Assembly (NCBI GenBank): GCA_003838065.1
Contig: QZAC01000136.1
Coordinates: forward strand, 1-6,449
Reading direction: 5' to 3'
DNA from: Methanocalculus sp. MSAO_Arc2
Lineage (GTDB): Archaea > Halobacteriota > Methanomicrobia > Methanomicrobiales > Methanocorpusculaceae
DNA: 6,449 bases
Below the pieces are notes generated by a model, which saw only the letters and a program-made list of their open reading frames with translations, was not told where the DNA came from and made no database searches. Shown here in pieces: positions 1-6,056 of this stretch; the stretch's first letter is position 1; each line of letters opens with the position of its first letter. A program made the translations under genes and the position numbers.

Positions 1-300
1 GAATTTCATCAGGCATTGTGAGAAGAATGCCTGGCCGAGAAGAGTGATGTTGAAGGGGGTGGCTTTCGTCTGGATGATGATAACATCTCTATCCCTGACA
101 AGGTTCTCTGCCTTTGCGTTTGTATCTACATACTGTTTTGTGTCGCCAATCTTCTTGGTACGCCCAAGGATTACCAACCCATCTAAACGGCGTGGATTAC
201 ATCCCGTTTTATTCCGAACTACAGGAAACTCCTCAATGAGCAGTCCATCAGTCTCTTCTTTCCAGTATCGCCTGGTTAATGCTGTTTCGTTATTTGGCAT
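1..300 (-). CDS. N-terminal part of a nuclease-like (D...QxK) protein, cut by the window edge
   Basis: An open frame of exactly 100 codons runs from ATG at 300 to base 1 without a stop, so the gene continues beyond the left edge. The start is supported by AGGAG on the minus strand (307-311) six bases before the ATG; the frame stays open upstream to a TGA near 364 but has no other ATG, GTG or TTG. Visible features: RYWKEETDGLLIEEF (residues 11-25), RRLDGLVILG (37-46), DVIIIQTKA (72-80) and LLGQAFFSQCLMKF (87-100). The order E (23/24), D40 and Q77-x-K79 after a hydrophobic strand fits a PD-(D/E)XK fold with Gln in place of the acidic residue, as known in Mrr-type enzymes. The family recalls uncharacterised archaeal and bacterial proteins with a conserved IQTKA...GQA.FS stretch, but I cannot name it. 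Nuclease activity is inferred; the gene itself is well supported. It is divergent from the HIT remnant. Confidence 0.8.
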   Translation of the reverse strand, partial: MPNNETALTRRYWKEETDGLLIEEFPVVRNKTGCNPRRLDGLVILGRTKKIGDTKQYVDTNAKAENLVRDRDVIIIQTKATPFNITLLGQAFFSQCLMKF

Positions 301-306
301 GCCTGA

Positions 307-311
307 CTCCT
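307..311 (-). promoter_or_regulatory. Shine-Dalgarno site of the left-edge gene
   Basis: CTCCT on the plus strand reads AGGAG on the minus strand, six bases before the ATG whose complement is 298-300. It decides the start, because no other start codon occurs in the open frame upstream. Confidence 0.7.
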
Positions 312-370
312 GAACAGAATCCCTCTTGTATGGACAGCACCAAGAACCTTTGCCACCGTTATCTCAACAC

Positions 371-599
371 TTGGCGATTGCCGAGCAGGCCGCCCTCTTC
401 TCCCTCGTCCATGGTGCCCGTCAGCTGGCAGGTGAGCGGTATGCCCCGACGGCTATAATATCGGCATGAATAACACAAACCAGCGGCCGCATCGGAGCGT
501 GATGCATCTCCATGTGCATGTGATCCCGCGATATGTTGGGGATATGGAGGAGCCGATGGGCGGGGTCCGGGAGTTATCCCGGGGAAGCGGGGTTATTAG
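371..599 (+). pseudogene. Decayed HIT-family nucleotide hydrolase gene, frameshifted and N-terminally truncated
   Basis: Pieces of one HIT (histidine triad) protein lie in order in three frames. Frame 2 from about 371 reads LAIAEQAALFSLVHGARQLA then GERYAP, matching the helix before the core strand. Frame 1 from 448 reads DGYNIGMN (448-471), then VMHLHVHVIPRYVGD and EEPMGGVR, with the catalytic H-x-H-x-H at 505-519. Frame 3 from 570 reads GVIPGKRGY and ends at TAG 597-599, the normal C-terminus of this family. Restoring one base near 446-448 and one near 570 would join the three parts; both sites are in C- or G-rich runs. Around 470-500 the expected AAG-like loop is replaced by NNTNQRPHRS, while Ala-Ala is readable in another frame at 482-487, suggesting two more compensating indels. 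The first 45 or so residues, with the usual N-terminal half, are not recognisable upstream. Intact relatives hydrolyse nucleotidyl bonds such as in Ap4A or AMP-lysine. A sequencing error is the alternative, but the missing N-terminus favours true decay. Confidence 0.8.
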
Positions 600-611
600 A
601 GCAGAAGGAGG

Positions 612-632
612 GGATTGGATTAATCCGAATCC
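612..632. repeat. Imperfect palindrome in convergent spacer
   Basis: A perfect 10-bp palindrome GGATTAATCC (617-626) is flanked by GGATT (612-616) and GAATCC (627-632), giving a nearly self-complementary 21-bp block. It lies between the HIT remnant's stop (599) and the stop of the convergent gene (695). It could be a bidirectional transcription-end structure, but no T-run follows it on either strand. Confidence 0.4.
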
Positions 633-694
633 GACCTATGCCGTTATTTCAGTATGATAATCTGCACTCAAATATCCAGACTCACAGATAAATC

Positions 695-1852
695 TCAATC
701 CTTCTGATGCTCCTGTGCAATCACGGTTCGCAGCCATTCGAGTTTGGACAGAAATGCAGATACTCGCCTCTCATCGGAAAAAGTCGAGATTGGAGAGTAT
801 GAATAGGAGTCAATTTTACCTGGATTAAACGTAAAGCCGCATTCAGCATTTAGCTGATGAAGCAGCTGGATGCGAGCTTCGTTTTCTTTGAAGAATTGAA
901 AATATTTACCCAATATACCGAAAAAGAAGGCCAAATCCCCATATCCCTCTAAGAGAACAATCTGATGGAACCCTTTATCGGGAATATCCAGCCCGATACG
1001 TACGGTTGCCTGATCGACACCCCTTCCAAATTTTAAAGCAAAACCGTTACTGTTGCACCAATTGAATATCTTCTCAACCACCTCGGCATCCCCAGGGGCG
1101 GCTCTCTCTCGTAATTGTTGGACAAAGGATTCCCGATCCCACAATTTCGGAGCACCTGAACGGATCTTCTTTGTATCGATAGCTTTCATGGTCTGCCCAA
1201 CGACCCTCGAAACAAGGGTCTTGTTCTTGTCCTGACGGCCGGTATACTGTTTCACCTCAACTCCAAGTACTTCAGCAGGATTCATCTGTTCATTGAGGAA
1301 TTCGATGATTCGCTTCAGTTCAGCAGGAATGGTATCGGCAACGAAGAGGAGGCGGATATTGCCACGCCTGAGATTTGCCTGAACCCTCTCCCAGTATTCA
1401 TCGGGATTTTCGGTGTTAAATAGAAACGTTCCAAGTATTTCTCCGGGATCTTTCTCAGCCTTTTCACTGGTGTAGGTGAATGATCTGATAATATCATCTA
1501 TACTCCAGTATTGAACGGAATTTGCAGCATAGTCAAGCATCTGGGCAACGACCTCCCGGCGAGTTCGGGTATCAGTGCTCCGTTTAACTTCAACCAGTGT
1601 GGGTATTCCATCCTGATCGAGGAAGAGGTGGTCAAGAGCCCACCTATCTTTGCCCCCTTCAGTATCCGGCACCCCCATCTCCCGTGTGATCAACAGCCAT
1701 TTCCTTGGCTGCTCTCGGTTGATCTGATCGCCGGTAAGAAGAGCTGGATAATCTTGTAAAAGCTGCTGGAGGAGATCTTCAGAATCATATGGAGTTTCTT
1801 TCATTTCCAGAAGCTCCTTGTCATCTTTTAATAGGAAGATTGAGCTGGTCAT
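695..1852 (-). CDS. PD-(D/E)XK nuclease-like protein, NucS-type N-terminal domain plus unassigned C-terminal domain
   Basis: A complete 385-residue frame with a stop at 695-697. Residues 21-40 (YDSEDLLQQLLQDYPALL region) form the leading helix with E25. R57-E58, D74 in WALDHLFLD and E88-V-K90 in PTLVEVKRS form a canonical PD-(D/E)XK active site; R98-R99-E100 and the helix VVAQMLDYAAN (101-111) with Q104 and Y108 follow, as in NucS/RecB-like nucleases. Residues 153-205 carry a second conserved block, NLRRGNIRLLFVAD then IIEFLNEQM and EVLGVEVKQY. Residues 238-385 form a separate domain (LWDRESFVQQL, GFALKFGRG, RIQLLHQLN) that I cannot name. No signal peptide or membrane segment is seen, so it should be cytoplasmic. 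I keep the first ATG because residues 5-20 look like the usual start of this family, although M17 (1802-1804) has AAGGAG nine bases upstream and could be an alternative start. The gene is divergent from the helicase across 266 bp. DNA cleavage is inferred from the active site; the biological role is unknown, and defence or repair is plausible. Confidence 0.88.
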   Translation of the reverse strand: MTSSIFLLKDDKELLEMKETPYDSEDLLQQLLQDYPALLTGDQINREQPRKWLLITREMGVPDTEGGKDRWALDHLFLDQDGIPTLVEVKRSTDTRTRREVVAQMLDYAANSVQYWSIDDIIRSFTYTSEKAEKDPGEILGTFLFNTENPDEYWERVQANLRRGNIRLLFVADTIPAELKRIIEFLNEQMNPAEVLGVEVKQYTGRQDKNKTLVSRVVGQTMKAIDTKKIRSGAPKLWDRESFVQQLRERAAPGDAEVVEKIFNWCNSNGFALKFGRGVDQATVRIGLDIPDKGFHQIVLLEGYGDLAFFFGILGKYFQFFKENEARIQLLHQLNAECGFTFNPGKIDSYSYSPISTFSDERRVSAFLSKLEWLRTVIAQEHQKD

Positions 1853-1895
1853 ATTGTTGTTTGTTGTTGGAGCTTGGTATTAACAATTTGGATTA

Positions 1896-1903
1896 CATTA
1901 TAA
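1896..1903 (-). promoter_or_regulatory. Possible TATA box of the minus-strand nuclease-like gene
   Basis: The minus strand reads TTATAATG here, about 48 bases before the ATG at 1852. An archaeal TATA box sits about 25 bases before the transcript start, which would give a leader of about 20 bases. That leader has no Shine-Dalgarno match, only ACAACAAT before the ATG. The TTATAA core is self-complementary, so orientation is not proven. Confidence 0.4.
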
Positions 1904-1925
1904 CGACTATGGCACAAAAGAAGAA

Positions 1926-1949
1926 TAGAGCGTCTGAATTGGCGCTCTA
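1926..1949. repeat. 7-bp inverted repeat in the divergent spacer
   Basis: TAGAGCG (1926-1932) and CGCTCTA (1943-1949) are perfect complements around a 10-base loop. The site is about 23 bases upstream of the TATA-like element of the minus-strand gene, where an archaeal activator or operator would sit, and 170 bases upstream of the helicase start. The rest of the spacer (1950-2118) holds no credible gene and no clear TATA box for the helicase. Confidence 0.45.
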
Positions 1950-2118
1950 ACAGGATATCAATGGTGGTGTACACTCTTCCTCCTCCGGAAATGCACAAAA
2001 CAAAACTTCCATTGACCGTAAACCATGAGCGAGCAAATCAATGCGATGACCTGCTTCTTCTGCATCCCATCATTCCCCCGCCATCTTTTTCCTCCCTCAA
2101 ACCAATCATACGATCTGA

Positions 2119-5100
2119 ATGCCACTCAATCCCTCCCAGGAAAAAGCCATCACCGGGAGCGGCTTCCAGCTCGTGCTCGCCGGCCCCGGATCCGGCAAAA
2201 CAAAGGTGATCATCGAGAAGATCCTACACCTGCTTGATCGGGGTGTGCCACCCGGGGCGATCCTTGCCCTCACCTTTTCCGAGAAAGCAGCAGCCGAGAT
2301 GAGCGAACGGATCGAAGCAGTACGACCGCACCAGGATATCGAGATCCATACCTTCCACTCCTTCTGCCTTGAGATGCTGCGGGAGAATATGCTTACGAGC
2401 GGGATCTCGATCTCGGGCGGGATCGTCAGCAGGACAAATGTACTCGTCTGGGGTTTGCGAAATATCGATTCTTTTGGATTTGAGTATATCACGATCGGGA
2501 ACAACTCTTCAGATATCATCAGGGCGATTATCGATGGTATCAGCTCATTCCGCGACGAGCTCATCACGCCTGCGATGCTTGATGAGTACCTCAAGAGAAA
2601 GCGAAACATAGAGGTATCTGACGATGAGCAGGACTACCTGAACAAGCTCTCTGACCTGTTGAAAGTGTATAGAGCCTATGAGCAGTATAAGCAGGACGAG
2701 CATCTCATCGACTTCGATGACATGATTTTCGGTGCTGTGAACCTGCTGCAGACGAATCCGGATATTCGTACCCTGTACCGGAAACGCTTCCCCTACATCC
2801 TTGTCGATGAATTCCAGGATACAAACTTCGCCCAGCTCGAGCTCGTCAAACTGCTCGCAGACGATCACCTCTGCGTTGTCGGAGATGACGATCAGACCAT
2901 CTACCGGTTCAGAGGAGCATACCTGACCAATATTCTGGACTTCCGGGAGTGGGCACGGGAGCATGCGGAGATCCTGTTGGACGAGAACTACCGCAACCCA
3001 CCAGCGGTTCTCAAGCTCGCCTTCCAGCTGATGCAGAAGGCACCAAACCGGCAACAGAAAGAACTCATTTCAAAGAAACCGGCAGGAGAGCCGGTTGTGG
3101 TTGCAGCCTGCGGAAACGAGGATGGGGAGGGAGAGTACGTTGCAACAGAGATAGAGCGGATCATTGGAACGCTACTTCCTGCACGGGGCGATGAGCCGGC
3201 CCGGCCACTTCAGTACCGGGACTGTGCCATCCTCTGCCGGAGCAGAAAAGACGGGGCAAAATTCCAGGCAGCCCTGAGACGACACAACATCCCCTGCATC
3301 TATCAGGCCGATGTTGACTTCCTGCGGCTGCCTGTCATCCGGGACATAATCGCATACCTGCAGATCATCAACAACCCCCTGATCGCAGGCATATCACTCA
3401 ACCGGATCATGAAACTCTGTTCCATCCCGGAAACTATCGTGCAGATGATCAATGCCGAGGCCGGGAGACGATCGCGACCTGCAGACGGGAGGGCTGATCC
3501 GGATCCCTGGAACGACTATGTATTCGAGACGATGGCGGAGGCCCAATCCGTGGTACCCGACTATGCCCCCCGCATCAGAGAGATCAATGAGATGCTCCGG
3601 CACTTTATCGAGCAGAAGGAGAGGCACACACTTCCGGCACTTGTCCACAGAGTGATGATGCAGGCTTCAGGACTCTACCGGTCAGCCCTCAATGATGAGG
3701 CTGTCATGACCCGGCAATACCTTGCCAAGTTCCTTGAGATAACCCAGGAATACGACCAGATTACCAGGGACGCCACAATTGACGGGTTCCTTGAGTATCT
3801 GCAGTACTTCTCAGCCTTCTCTGTGGACATTGAGGAACGGGAAGACGCCAATGCCGTCAGGATCCTCACCATCCACAAGAGCAAAGGAAAGGAATTTCCG
3901 ATCGTCTTTGTCGCCGATCTTGCCCAGAAGAGATTCCCGCTGGATTACCGGGAGAAAAAGTTTGTAGTCCCATCAGATCTCGCACAAGGGCTCCTGGCTG
4001 GTGAGGATGAGAAGGCACTTTTTCTGCAGGAGGAGCGGAGGCTCCTGTATGTTGCGATGACCAGGGCTGAAGAGCGGCTGTATCTCACCTATGCGAAATG
4101 GTATGGGAAGAACAAACGGGAGACGAAACCTTCCCCCTTTCTGGAAGAGCTCTCGTTCCGCGAGAACCCGCTGATCAATCTGATCGAACCCGGGGCATGG
4201 AATATGGATCTCCCGTTCCCTGAGGAGACGCCTGCCGGAGAGGTCCGCAGCCGACTTCAGGAGAGGGCGATCAGGGCGATCGCAGAGATGCGGCTTTCAA
4301 CCGCCCTCCATAATCTGGTGACACTTGAGAGAGTACGTGGGTATTCTGAAGAGGGGACGGAGATATTTGACCGCGATACTTTTCTGCAGAGTGCCTGCAG
4401 TGAGACACCGATCAGCGAGATCATTGGCATGCCCCCGGAACAGGCAGTAATCCCAGAAACGATGCGATTCTCGTACTCCGGGCTGCAGCTGTACAAAGAC
4501 TGCCCGCTCACGTTCAAGTTCAGGTACATCCTGAAGATTGCAGAGCCCCCCGGTCCAGCACCCGCCGCTGCGAAAGGCGTGGCCACCCATGCCGTGATTG
4601 AGAGTCTTGACCCGGACAGTCTGGCCGATGACCAGATTGATGAGCTGCTTGACCGGTACTGGAAACCTGACCAGTTCGAGTCGCAGACCCAGTCCGATCA
4701 GAGCAAGGCGTCAGCCCGCGATCTCATCATGAGTTATATCCGGTGGCAGGAGACAAACAGAAACACAATCATTGCCCCGGAGAAACGGTTTGGTTTCACC
4801 TTCGCCGGACGCGAGATACACGGGTATATCGACCGCATCGAGCAGACACCAGATGGCGGCTATGTTGTGATCGATTTCAAGTCAGGAAAATCCTCATCTT
4901 CGGGCTTGACAAAGAAGAATATCCCCGAAAACATCCAACTGAACCTGTACGCAATGGCGATCCGGGAGCTGTATGGAGAACTGCCCGAGCGGGCCTCGCT
5001 CTTCTATCTCACTGACAACAAGATCATCGACTATGTACCGACCGAGGAGAGCATCAGTGCATTCAGCAAGAGCCTGGAGGAGATGCTCGATCGTATACTC

Positions 5101-5187
5101 GCCGGCGAGTTCCCCGCCCAACCAGATTATATGCGTTGTCAGTGGTGCTCGTACAGAGATCTCTGCGAAATGAAGAACGGGGGGTGA
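2119..5187 (+). CDS. UvrD-like SF1 DNA helicase fused to RecB/AddB/Cas4-type Fe-S nuclease
   Basis: A 1022-residue protein with a complete superfamily 1A helicase core: Q motif LNPSQEKAI (3-11), Walker A AGPGSGKT (21-28), motif Ia ALTFSEKAAAEMSER (50-64), TFHSF (78-82), Walker B DEFQD (230-234), motif III GDDDQTIYRFRGA (255-267), motif IV LDENYRN (287-293), motif V LTIHKSKGKEF (583-593) and motif VI YVAMTRAEERLYL (644-656). Domain 2B spans roughly 330-575. The C-terminus is a PD-(D/E)XK nuclease: SGLQLYKDCPLTFKFRY (787-803), H824, GYIDRIE with D905, VIDFKSGK with D919 and K921, and Q940/Y944. C795 with C1007, C1010 and C1016 (CQWCSYRDLC) is the four-cysteine pattern that binds 4Fe-4S in AddB, Cas4 and relatives. 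It should unwind DNA 3'-5' using ATP and cut the displaced strand, in repair, recombination or defence, in the cytoplasm. The start is fixed because TGA directly precedes the ATG and the Q motif begins at residue 3. No Shine-Dalgarno site is visible, so it may be leaderless. Partner subunits, as in AddAB, are not present nearby. Confidence 0.95.
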   Translation: MPLNPSQEKAITGSGFQLVLAGPGSGKTKVIIEKILHLLDRGVPPGAILALTFSEKAAAEMSERIEAVRPHQDIEIHTFHSFCLEMLRENMLTSGISISGGIVSRTNVLVWGLRNIDSFGFEYITIGNNSSDIIRAIIDGISSFRDELITPAMLDEYLKRKRNIEVSDDEQDYLNKLSDLLKVYRAYEQYKQDEHLIDFDDMIFGAVNLLQTNPDIRTLYRKRFPYILVDEFQDTNFAQLELVKLLADDHLCVVGDDDQTIYRFRGAYLTNILDFREWAREHAEILLDENYRNPPAVLKLAFQLMQKAPNRQQKELISKKPAGEPVVVAACGNEDGEGEYVATEIERIIGTLLPARGDEPARPLQYRDCAILCRSRKDGAKFQAALRRHNIPCIYQADVDFLRLPVIRDIIAYLQIINNPLIAGISLNRIMKLCSIPETIVQMINAEAGRRSRPADGRADPDPWNDYVFETMAEAQSVVPDYAPRIREINEMLRHFIEQKERHTLPALVHRVMMQASGLYRSALNDEAVMTRQYLAKFLEITQEYDQITRDATIDGFLEYLQYFSAFSVDIEEREDANAVRILTIHKSKGKEFPIVFVADLAQKRFPLDYREKKFVVPSDLAQGLLAGEDEKALFLQEERRLLYVAMTRAEERLYLTYAKWYGKNKRETKPSPFLEELSFRENPLINLIEPGAWNMDLPFPEETPAGEVRSRLQERAIRAIAEMRLSTALHNLVTLERVRGYSEEGTEIFDRDTFLQSACSETPISEIIGMPPEQAVIPETMRFSYSGLQLYKDCPLTFKFRYILKIAEPPGPAPAAAKGVATHAVIESLDPDSLADDQIDELLDRYWKPDQFESQTQSDQSKASARDLIMSYIRWQETNRNTIIAPEKRFGFTFAGREIHGYIDRIEQTPDGGYVVIDFKSGKSSSSGLTKKNIPENIQLNLYAMAIRELYGELPERASLFYLTDNKIIDYVPTEESISAFSKSLEEMLDRILAGEFPAQPDYMRCQWCSYRDLCEMKNGG

Positions 5188-5198
5188 CCAGAGTGCTG

Positions 5199-5258
5199 AT
5201 CTGTTACACAACACTTTGTTTTCCAGCGGTTGGGAACAGCATTGTTCCAGTAACAGAT
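5199..5258 (+). other. Predicted three-way-junction RNA fold just after the helicase stop
   Basis: Starting 12 bases after the helicase TGA, ATCTGTTAC (5199-5207) pairs perfectly with GTAACAGAT (5250-5258). Inside this 9-bp stem are two further helices: ACAA/TTGT (5208-5211, 5216-5219, loop CACT) and GGAACA/TGTTCC (5233-5238, 5243-5248, loop GCAT). A 4-bp hairpin TGGT/ACCA (5258-5261, 5267-5270) overlaps the outer end by one base. It would be transcribed as the 3' untranslated part of the helicase mRNA. It may stabilise the 3' end or help termination at the T-run 33 bases later. It is not a tRNA. Whether it is conserved cannot be seen here. Confidence 0.45.
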
Positions 5259-5290
5259 GGTGTTCCACCAAACCAAGGATAGACAAACTC

Positions 5291-5297
5291 TTTTTTT
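5291..5297 (+). terminator. T7 run, likely transcription end of the helicase
   Basis: Seven consecutive T residues lie 104 bases after the helicase stop and shortly after the folded segment. Archaeal RNA polymerase terminates at T-rich stretches in the non-template strand, and no downstream plus-strand gene follows, so this is the best candidate for the transcript end. Confidence 0.5.
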
Positions 5298-5506
5298 CAG
5301 TATCGCACCTTCATATTATCATTGAATCTGTGGCATTTCTCACAGTCATGCATATCAGAACATAGGCGGAATATGACGACGATATGAATATGATATGATG
5401 AGCAGCAGGAAGCATCCCGAAATCATATTCTTCCGGATCTTAACCTCCAGGACGAAACCAACACCCTGGCCGGAAAACCGCGATTAATCAGATAAAACTA
5501 GGAGAG

Positions 5507-5538
5507 AAAAAACCGTGAACGGTCGGTTTTTCAGGGTA
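5507..5538. repeat. Hairpin repeat, diverged copy 1
   Basis: AAAAACCG (5508-5515) pairs with CGGTTTTT (5524-5531) around an 8-base loop, a perfect 8-bp stem with A-rich and T-rich ends. The order A-run, CCG, GAAC, GGT, CGG, T-run, CA, CCC matches copies at 5719 and 6014 with shorter internal spacing, so it appears to be a diverged member of the same family. The shape resembles a bidirectional terminator. Confidence 0.5.
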
Positions 5539-5629
5539 CCCGTTAGAAAATATGAACAGATTTATGAAACACCTGCACCAGGTAAGGTGATCCAATGACA
5601 AAAATATAGCCCCGGTCGACCTTTGGGGA

Positions 5630-5644
5630 AGCAAACAGTTTGCT
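5630..5644. repeat. 15-bp perfect palindrome
   Basis: AGCAAAC A GTTTGCT is a perfect 7-bp inverted repeat around one central base, a shape typical of a dimeric repressor's operator. No gene start lies within several hundred bases, so a regulatory role is not supported by context. Confidence 0.45.
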
Positions 5645-5718
5645 GCCAAACCACCCCGGCCACACACAATTTTCAAGAGTAAACAATGTGTACTTTGATC
5701 CCGCCATTTAAACCAGGA

Positions 5719-5768
5719 AAAAACCGGGGAACTAGGCCGGTGCGGGTTTTCAATATGCCCCTGCATAT
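5719..5768. repeat. Hairpin repeat, copy 2 with conserved core
   Basis: An A-run with AAAACC (5720-5725) pairs with GGTTTT (5745-5750), with inner CCGG at 5724-5727 and 5737-5740. The 29-base core at 5740-5768 (GTGCGGGTTTTCAATATG, then CCCCT and CATAT) recurs at 6028-6056 with one mismatch (G or A before CATAT). Homology with the other copy extends about 20 bases to the left, interrupted by an extra block of about 8 bases (TAGGCCGG). Confidence 0.75.
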
Positions 5769-5776
5769 GTATACCC

Positions 5777-5809
5777 CATATTTCTGGCAAACTGAACAAC
5801 AGAAATATG
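5777..5809. repeat. 10-bp perfect hairpin
   Basis: CATATTTCTG (5777-5786) and CAGAAATATG (5800-5809) are perfect complements around a 13-base loop. It follows repeat copy 2 by eight bases, but the copy at 6014 has no such hairpin after it, so it is not part of the shared unit. Confidence 0.6.
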
Positions 5810-5866
5810 CAAGAATGATGTGAGGAGATCCAAGGTCGACCATAGTCAACTACCCGCCATTTACAC

Positions 5867-5893
5867 TGTGGAGTTGCCCATCCACCCTCCACA
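5867..5893. repeat. 7-bp inverted repeat
   Basis: TGTGGAG (5867-5873) pairs with CTCCACA (5887-5893) around 13 bases. ACTGT-type sequence flanks it on the right and recurs as ACAGTG at 5997-6002. No gene is attached to it. Confidence 0.4.
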
Positions 5894-5969
5894 CTGTTCA
5901 GGCTCTTCACCTCGATTAATGTTTCTTAACCTCCAAACCCGAGTTTATTATCAATTGATCTTTCATCAA

Positions 5970-5996
5970 AAAAACGGGGTTTGCATACAATATCCC
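5970..5996. repeat. Hairpin repeat, degenerate copy 3
   Basis: The sequence AAAAACGGGGTTT, then GCATA, CAATAT and CCC follows the order of the conserved core at 5740 and 6028 (GGGTTTT, CAATAT, G, CCCC) with a 5-base insertion and small changes. It may be an old copy, or chance similarity in a short AT-rich motif. Confidence 0.35.
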
Positions 5997-6013
5997 ACAG
6001 TGTTTGATGCCCA

Positions 6014-6056
6014 TAAAAACGGGGGACGTGCGGGTTTTCAATATGCCCCTACATAT
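6014..6056. repeat. Hairpin repeat, copy 4 with conserved core
   Basis: AAAAC (6016-6020) pairs with GTTTT (6034-6038). The core at 6028-6056 is identical to 5740-5768 except for one base. The same orientation and 288-base offset make the two a direct repeat. The interval between the copies holds no gene. Confidence 0.75.

Noticed and set aside
44..313. Plus-strand open frame of 89 codons
   Set aside because: It lies opposite the well-supported minus-strand gene at 1-300, which has a Shine-Dalgarno site and a recognisable motif order.
466..657. A 63-residue independent gene on the plus strand
   Set aside because: Its ATG lies inside the conserved DGYNIGMN stretch of a HIT protein and its tail after GGVR is out of frame. 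It is part of the broken HIT gene.
1802..1804. M17 as the true start of the 385-residue protein
   Set aside because: AAGGAG lies nine bases upstream, but the 16 residues before it look like the normal N-terminus of the family. I kept the longer form and recorded the alternative.
1961..2237. Two overlapping plus-strand frames before the helicase
   Set aside because: Composition is rich in Pro, Ser, Cys and His, no domain is seen, and both run out of frame into the helicase.
2106..2609. Minus-strand frame of 167 codons
   Set aside because: It is antisense to the helicase Walker A region and has no recognisable features.
5199..5258. tRNA gene
   Set aside because: The segment folds but is only 60 bases, with two internal arms rather than three and no T-loop consensus.
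4894..5286. Minus-strand frame of 130 codons
   Set aside because: It is mostly antisense to the helicase nuclease domain; the ordered motifs on the plus strand explain the sequence.
5488..5910. Minus-strand frame of 140 codons
   Set aside because: It is rich in Trp, Cys, His and Ser, has no domain or ribosome site, and overlaps the hairpin repeats.
5740..6056. CRISPR array
   Set aside because: Only two near-identical copies exist, 288 bases apart, and the other copies are degenerate and irregularly spaced.
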